Assembly (NCBI GenBank): GCA_016782545.1
Contig: JADHYG010000063.1
Coordinates: 1 to 5,677 of the forward strand
Source of the DNA: Candidatus Microgenomates bacterium
GTDB lineage: Bacteria > Patescibacteria > Microgenomatia > JADHYG01
Direction of reading: 5' to 3'
DNA length: 5,677 bases
The translations under genes were made by a program, and so were the position numbers. The notes below the pieces were generated by a model that ran no database searches, was not told the DNA's origin, and was given only the letters and a program-made list of their open reading frames with translations. Shown here one piece after another: positions 3,127 through 5,677 of this stretch; within the stretch, counting starts at the first letter, position 1, and every line of letters starts with the position of its first letter.

Positions 3127-5556
3127 TCAGGATAAACTTTTTTTTAATTGTTTCCTTTTCAGAAACAATCCAATTAAAACAATTAACTCCAAAATCAATA
3201 AGTTCACTCTCGTTTTATTTGGCTCATAGATGGCTGTAATTTCATGTTCGCCCGGAGATATTTCTATGCCTTGAAAAAAGGGAAAAAAGATTTGCTGATT
3301 AATTTTTTTTCCATCAAGGTGGAATTGCCAATTAGGATGATAAGTCATCTTAAAGATCAAAACACAATCTTGACAAGAAGGTTCTACAATAACGTCAGCC
3401 TGGTATTGCTGAGAAGAAACTTTTTCGTTGATAATTTTTCCTGAAGGAGAAGAGCTGGGAGCAAAAAAAGGATTATGGGAAAAGATATTGTTAGTTTTTT
3501 TTTCACCATTGATTTGATAAGTGACTTCATCAAGCATGGTGATAGTATTATTTTTGGTATTTTCAAAAGAAAGAGTGGGGAAAGAAAGCTCTTCAACCAA
3601 AGATGAGATTTGCCAAAGATGAACCAAGTTAGAGAAATTATCTTTTTTTGAAGAAACAGAAATATTTTTGGTTCCTAGAGAAAAATAGGCATTAGTTTTA
3701 ATTTCATATAGATTAAACCCATCAAACTCTTCAACCAGAATAACAAATTCAGGAAAACTGTTTTCTGTTGGAGCGACAACATAGCGAATATTATAGAGTT
3801 GGTAGTGAGCAAGCCTGTTTTCATCAAAAAACTGTTCCGTGTCTGAATTATGCGACCAGGTTTCAGGTAAAAAGCCGATAATCGGGAAGCCGCGTACAGA
3901 TAAAGCCATATAAAGCTGAGTATCGCCAATTTTAAACTCTCGCCCCCAATTTCCCGGCCGGCCGGCATAAATTCTTCCTTTAGGCAAGCGGTTCAGCGTT
4001 GTTAATAGTTTTTCAAAATCAGGCCAGTCATTATTAAAGCGTTGATTAGCGGTTTTAATGAGAAAAGTATTATGTTGAGCATAGCGTAAGGTTTGGGGGA
4101 AAAGGGGAAAAAGAACAGTGATTAAAAGGAGTATAACGACGCCATTATTAAGGGCTAAGCCCTTGATAAGGTCTTTGATTGAGCCAATTTGACCAATAGG
4201 GCTAATAAGGCTAATAAAACTAATGAGTATTTTTATAAGAACTTCGGCGCCGATGGCGGCCAGGAAGATGCCGCTAAGCTGGACGCCGAGTAAAAAGCGG
4301 TGCTGGTGAAAGTTACGAATTCCCGGCATCATGTTGAGTAGCGGTCCCCAGGTTTTACTGCCAAAAAAAAGAAGCAGCCAGAAAAGAAAGAGAAGGGCGA
4401 AGGGAAAAAGATTATTGTCATTCCGAACTTGGTTCGGAATCTTCAATAGTTGAGATTTAGATCCTGAAACAAGTTCAGGATGACGGGTGGGTTTAGGATG
4501 ACGATCATTAAGCTTTTTTAAGGAGAATGAAACCAGCGCGGTACAAAAACCAATCAGCGCGAGGATAGTGATTATCGGCGCTCTGCCAAAGTCAAAAAGT
4601 TCGCCATTCAAGAACATTCTACTTACTTCTTGGATACCAAAAGAATTAAATTTCCAAATTGGGTCCCAGAAAGATATATTATGATACTGATTATAGTAGA
4701 AAAACGGAACAATATGATAAGCAAGGAAGAATAAAGTGATGGCATAAATTAAGATCAAGCGTTGAGCCCGTTGAAAAATATTTTTAAGATCAAAATCTTG
4801 AAAAATTAAGACCAGTCCCGAAAGAAAAGCAATTAAGCCAATGCCTAAGTGGGCTTCTGAAGTCAGCCAGAGGAAAAGAATTGGTTTGAAAAGACTGGCT
4901 TTTTTCCTTATGAGTTTGGACCTCGGGAAATTATTTAGGGCTTTAAAAACATAAGAAATCGCCAAAGGTAGGAAAAAAATGGCAAAAAGCTGTGAAGATA
5001 AGCCATAGCCCCGCCAAAGATACGAAGGCGGGTCAATGCCATAAAGTCCATCAGTCGAGATTTGAGAAGCAAATAAAGCAGTTAAAGCAGAAGCAAAAGG
5101 AGAAAAGTTGAAATTTCGTCCCGCAATATAGAAAGATATAGGCAGTAAACAAAGAGCGAGGTATTTAATGAGATTAAAATAATAGTAAATTGATAATTGA
5201 TAATTGATAATTGATAATTGAGAAATAATAAATTTAAAAAATCTGTAGGAGGCAGTGATAGCAACCTGAGGTAGATGAGAGTAATAAAAGGGCAGAGGAA
5301 AACCTTGAGCCCATTGGGGTACCCAGTGATCCAATAAACGTGTAACCTGCAGCATGTAACATGTAACGCGATTTCCTTGACAAAGTTGAGCTGATTCATT
5401 CCACACCTCGTTGACTTGATCAATAAGAGCAAATTGAAAAATGTTGTCGTTGGGGTCGCTTTTAATAGAAAGCTCGGGAAAATAGAGCCAAAGGTTGAAT
5501 CCAACTATAAGCAAAACAAGTAGGTAAGGCAGATAGTGCGAAAATTGTTTTTTCAT
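3127..5556 (-). CDS. Large multi-pass membrane protein, GT-C/YfhO-like (PTPS-related type)
   Basis: This 809-residue protein has about ten or eleven hydrophobic segments, roughly at 9-27, 128-145, 150-166, 186-206, 225-252, 266-285, 325-346, 382-399, 423-443, 470-487 and 785-800. The first external loop has SDPNDNIFQFALIDQV (33-48) and WVPQWAQGFPLPFYYSHLP (78-96). These resemble the acidic first-loop motif and the 'W.P.W..G.P' signature of GT-C-type transferases and the Pfam 'PTPS-related' membrane family. A large soluble part (about 490-783) ends with YHPNWQFHLDGK and ISPGEHEITAIYEPN, as in YfhO-like proteins. Such proteins are thought to transfer or handle polyprenyl-linked sugars at the envelope, but no substrate can be named. 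The ATG at 5556 follows sequence without a Shine-Dalgarno site, and the stop is TGA. Four short repeats sit in frame (residues about 64-72, 112-123, 352-380 and 445-462). Despite these the frame is intact and the length is normal for the type. Confidence 0.85.
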   Translation of the reverse strand: MKKQFSHYLPYLLVLLIVGFNLWLYFPELSIKSDPNDNIFQFALIDQVNEVWNESAQLCQGNRVTCYMLQVTRLLDHWVPQWAQGFPLPFYYSHLPQVAITASYRFFKFIISQLSIINYQLSIYYYFNLIKYLALCLLPISFYIAGRNFNFSPFASALTALFASQISTDGLYGIDPPSYLWRGYGLSSQLFAIFFLPLAISYVFKALNNFPRSKLIRKKASLFKPILFLWLTSEAHLGIGLIAFLSGLVLIFQDFDLKNIFQRAQRLILIYAITLFFLAYHIVPFFYYNQYHNISFWDPIWKFNSFGIQEVSRMFLNGELFDFGRAPIITILALIGFCTALVSFSLKKLNDRHPKPTRHPELVSGSKSQLLKIPNQVRNDNNLFPFALLFLFWLLLFFGSKTWGPLLNMMPGIRNFHQHRFLLGVQLSGIFLAAIGAEVLIKILISFISLISPIGQIGSIKDLIKGLALNNGVVILLLITVLFPLFPQTLRYAQHNTFLIKTANQRFNNDWPDFEKLLTTLNRLPKGRIYAGRPGNWGREFKIGDTQLYMALSVRGFPIIGFLPETWSHNSDTEQFFDENRLAHYQLYNIRYVVAPTENSFPEFVILVEEFDGFNLYEIKTNAYFSLGTKNISVSSKKDNFSNLVHLWQISSLVEELSFPTLSFENTKNNTITMLDEVTYQINGEKKTNNIFSHNPFFAPSSSPSGKIINEKVSSQQYQADVIVEPSCQDCVLIFKMTYHPNWQFHLDGKKINQQIFFPFFQGIEISPGEHEITAIYEPNKTRVNLLILELIVLIGLFLKRKQLKKSLS
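4177..4230. repeat. Degenerate 9-base tandem repeat inside the membrane-protein gene
   Basis: Six units of nine bases can be lined up, e.g. AATAGGGCT, AATAAGGCT, AATAAAACT. In the minus-strand protein they give isoleucine every third residue (445, 448, 451, 454, 457, 460: ISF ISL ISP IGQ IGS IKD). The period equals three codons, so unit gain or loss would keep the frame. A 15-base palindrome, AAGGGCTAAGCCCTT (4150-4164), lies close by. Confidence 0.6.
4417..4502. repeat. Compound palindromic element inserted in frame in a coding sequence
   Basis: Two 26-base modules, 4417-4442 and 4459-4484, are inverted copies of each other (21 of 26 matches). Each contains its own hairpin with 8-base arms: ATTCCGAA/TTCGGAAT (4420-4440) and ATCCTGAA/TTCAGGAT (4461-4481). 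On the minus strand the direct repeat GTCATCCT(A/G)AAC occurs twice, 18 bases apart (4491-4502 and 4473-4484). The encoded peptide contains RHPKPT, RHPELVSGS and IPNQVRND (residues 352-380). From memory, HPELVSGS and NQVRND peptides are hallmarks of dispersed palindromic elements read through as protein in many genomes. Confidence 0.85.
5188..5222. repeat. Heptamer tandem repeat AATTGAT x4 plus AATTGAG, inside the gene
   Basis: Five consecutive seven-base units, four identical and the fifth with one change. On the minus strand they encode SQLSIINYQLSI (residues 112-123), next to the second hydrophobic segment. Because seven is not a multiple of three, gain or loss of one unit would shift the reading frame of the 809-residue protein. 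Confidence 0.9.
5341..5367. repeat. TGTAAC repeat element inside the gene
   Basis: TGTAAC occurs at 5341-5346, 5355-5360 and 5362-5367. Between them are the palindromes CTGCAG (5347-5352) and CATGTAACATG (5353-5363). The minus strand reads VTCYMLQVT (residues 64-72), breaking the otherwise loop-like region between NEVWNESAQL and LDHWVPQW. It appears to be a short repeat tolerated in an external loop. Confidence 0.6.
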
Positions 5557-5595
5557 AGTATTTACTGAAAATCAATTGTTAAATGGTTATCGCTC

Positions 5596-5611
5596 GGTCG
5601 AAATTTCGACC
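5596..5611. repeat. Perfect 16-base palindrome upstream of the membrane-protein gene
   Basis: GGTCGAAATTTCGACC is a perfect palindrome 40 bases before the minus-strand start codon. It is bounded by an outer inverted repeat, ATCGCTCG (5589-5596) and CGAGCGAT (5652-5659), that also encloses the next dyad. It could be an operator, a leader hairpin or a dispersed repeat. Confidence 0.7.
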
Positions 5612-5613
5612 TT

Positions 5614-5656
5614 GCTCGAAGAATAATGGCCAAATTATCATACTTATTGTTCGAGC
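5614..5656. repeat. 13-base inverted repeat with 17-base loop
   Basis: GCTCGAAGAATAA (5614-5626) and TTATTGTTCGAGC (5644-5656) pair at 12 of 13 positions. The loop itself contains ATTAT, which could pair with ATAAT at the arm. On the minus strand the loop includes TATGATAAT (5642-5634), which resembles a -10 element, so the dyad may be an operator around a promoter. No good -35 is seen. Confidence 0.6.
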
Positions 5657-5658
5657 GA

Positions 5659-5674
5659 TCCGCTAGCTGGCGGA
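5659..5674. repeat. 16-base near-palindrome TCCGCTAGCTGGCGGA
   Basis: The two halves are complementary except for one T-G position. A hairpin would have six pairs (one wobble) around AGCT. It abuts the outer inverted repeat ending at 5659 and is cut close to the right window edge, so a larger element may continue beyond it. Confidence 0.6.
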
Positions 5675-5677
5675 GAG

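Noticed and set aside
4150..4164. AAGGGCTAAGCCCTT as a transcription terminator
   Set aside because: It lies inside the coding sequence, has no T-run on the coding strand and is more likely part of the repeat-rich segment.
5082..5504. Minus-strand 140-codon frame overlapping the large gene
   Set aside because: It is an alternate frame of the same strand within the membrane-protein gene. Its hydrophobicity reflects T-rich codons of the true frame.
5634..5642. TATGATAAT on the minus strand as a firm promoter for the membrane-protein gene
   Set aside because: No acceptable -35 hexamer is found at 16-18 bases upstream, so it is mentioned only within the dyad entry.

Overview
The window looks like a piece of a low-GC genome from the Candidate Phyla Radiation (Patescibacteria), most likely the Microgenomates side. 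This is inference. It rests on the company of a Rho gene, a LysM/M23 envelope protein, a stand-alone PaaX-like protein and a large GT-C-like membrane protein, on tRNAs without encoded CCA, on weak or absent Shine-Dalgarno sites, and on many short palindromic repeats. The stops used are TAA, TAG and TGA, and no gene needs TGA read as an amino acid, so the ordinary bacterial code fits.

Layout on the plus strand: the C-terminal part of transcription terminator Rho (1-540) enters from the left edge. Seven bases later comes a membrane-anchored protein with two LysM domains and an M23 peptidase domain (548-1630), probably in the same transcript. A T-rich spacer with short direct repeats and a hairpin containing CCCGATCGGG leads to a PaaX-like gene (1842-2606), which is followed by a second hairpin centred on the same palindrome. 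A purine-rich stretch of 16-mer and 5-mer repeats then leads to two alanine tRNA genes, anticodon CGC (2813-2883) and GGC (2957-3030). Both carry the G3:U70 alanine identity pair, and each is followed directly by a copy of the same nested hairpin module.

On the minus strand, converging on the tRNAs, is one 809-residue multi-pass membrane protein (3127-5556). It is probably a GT-C/YfhO-like or 'PTPS-related' envelope protein. The reading frame has absorbed at least four different short repeats without breaking. One of them is a heptamer tract whose unit is not a multiple of three. Its upstream region (5557-5677) holds three dyad-symmetry elements in under 90 bases.

The protein genes fit basic housekeeping and envelope building. 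The more unusual content is the repeats: dispersed palindromes with self-complementary centres, a repeat family attached to tRNA ends, and repeats tolerated inside a coding sequence. I see no defence system, CRISPR array, transposase or phage gene.
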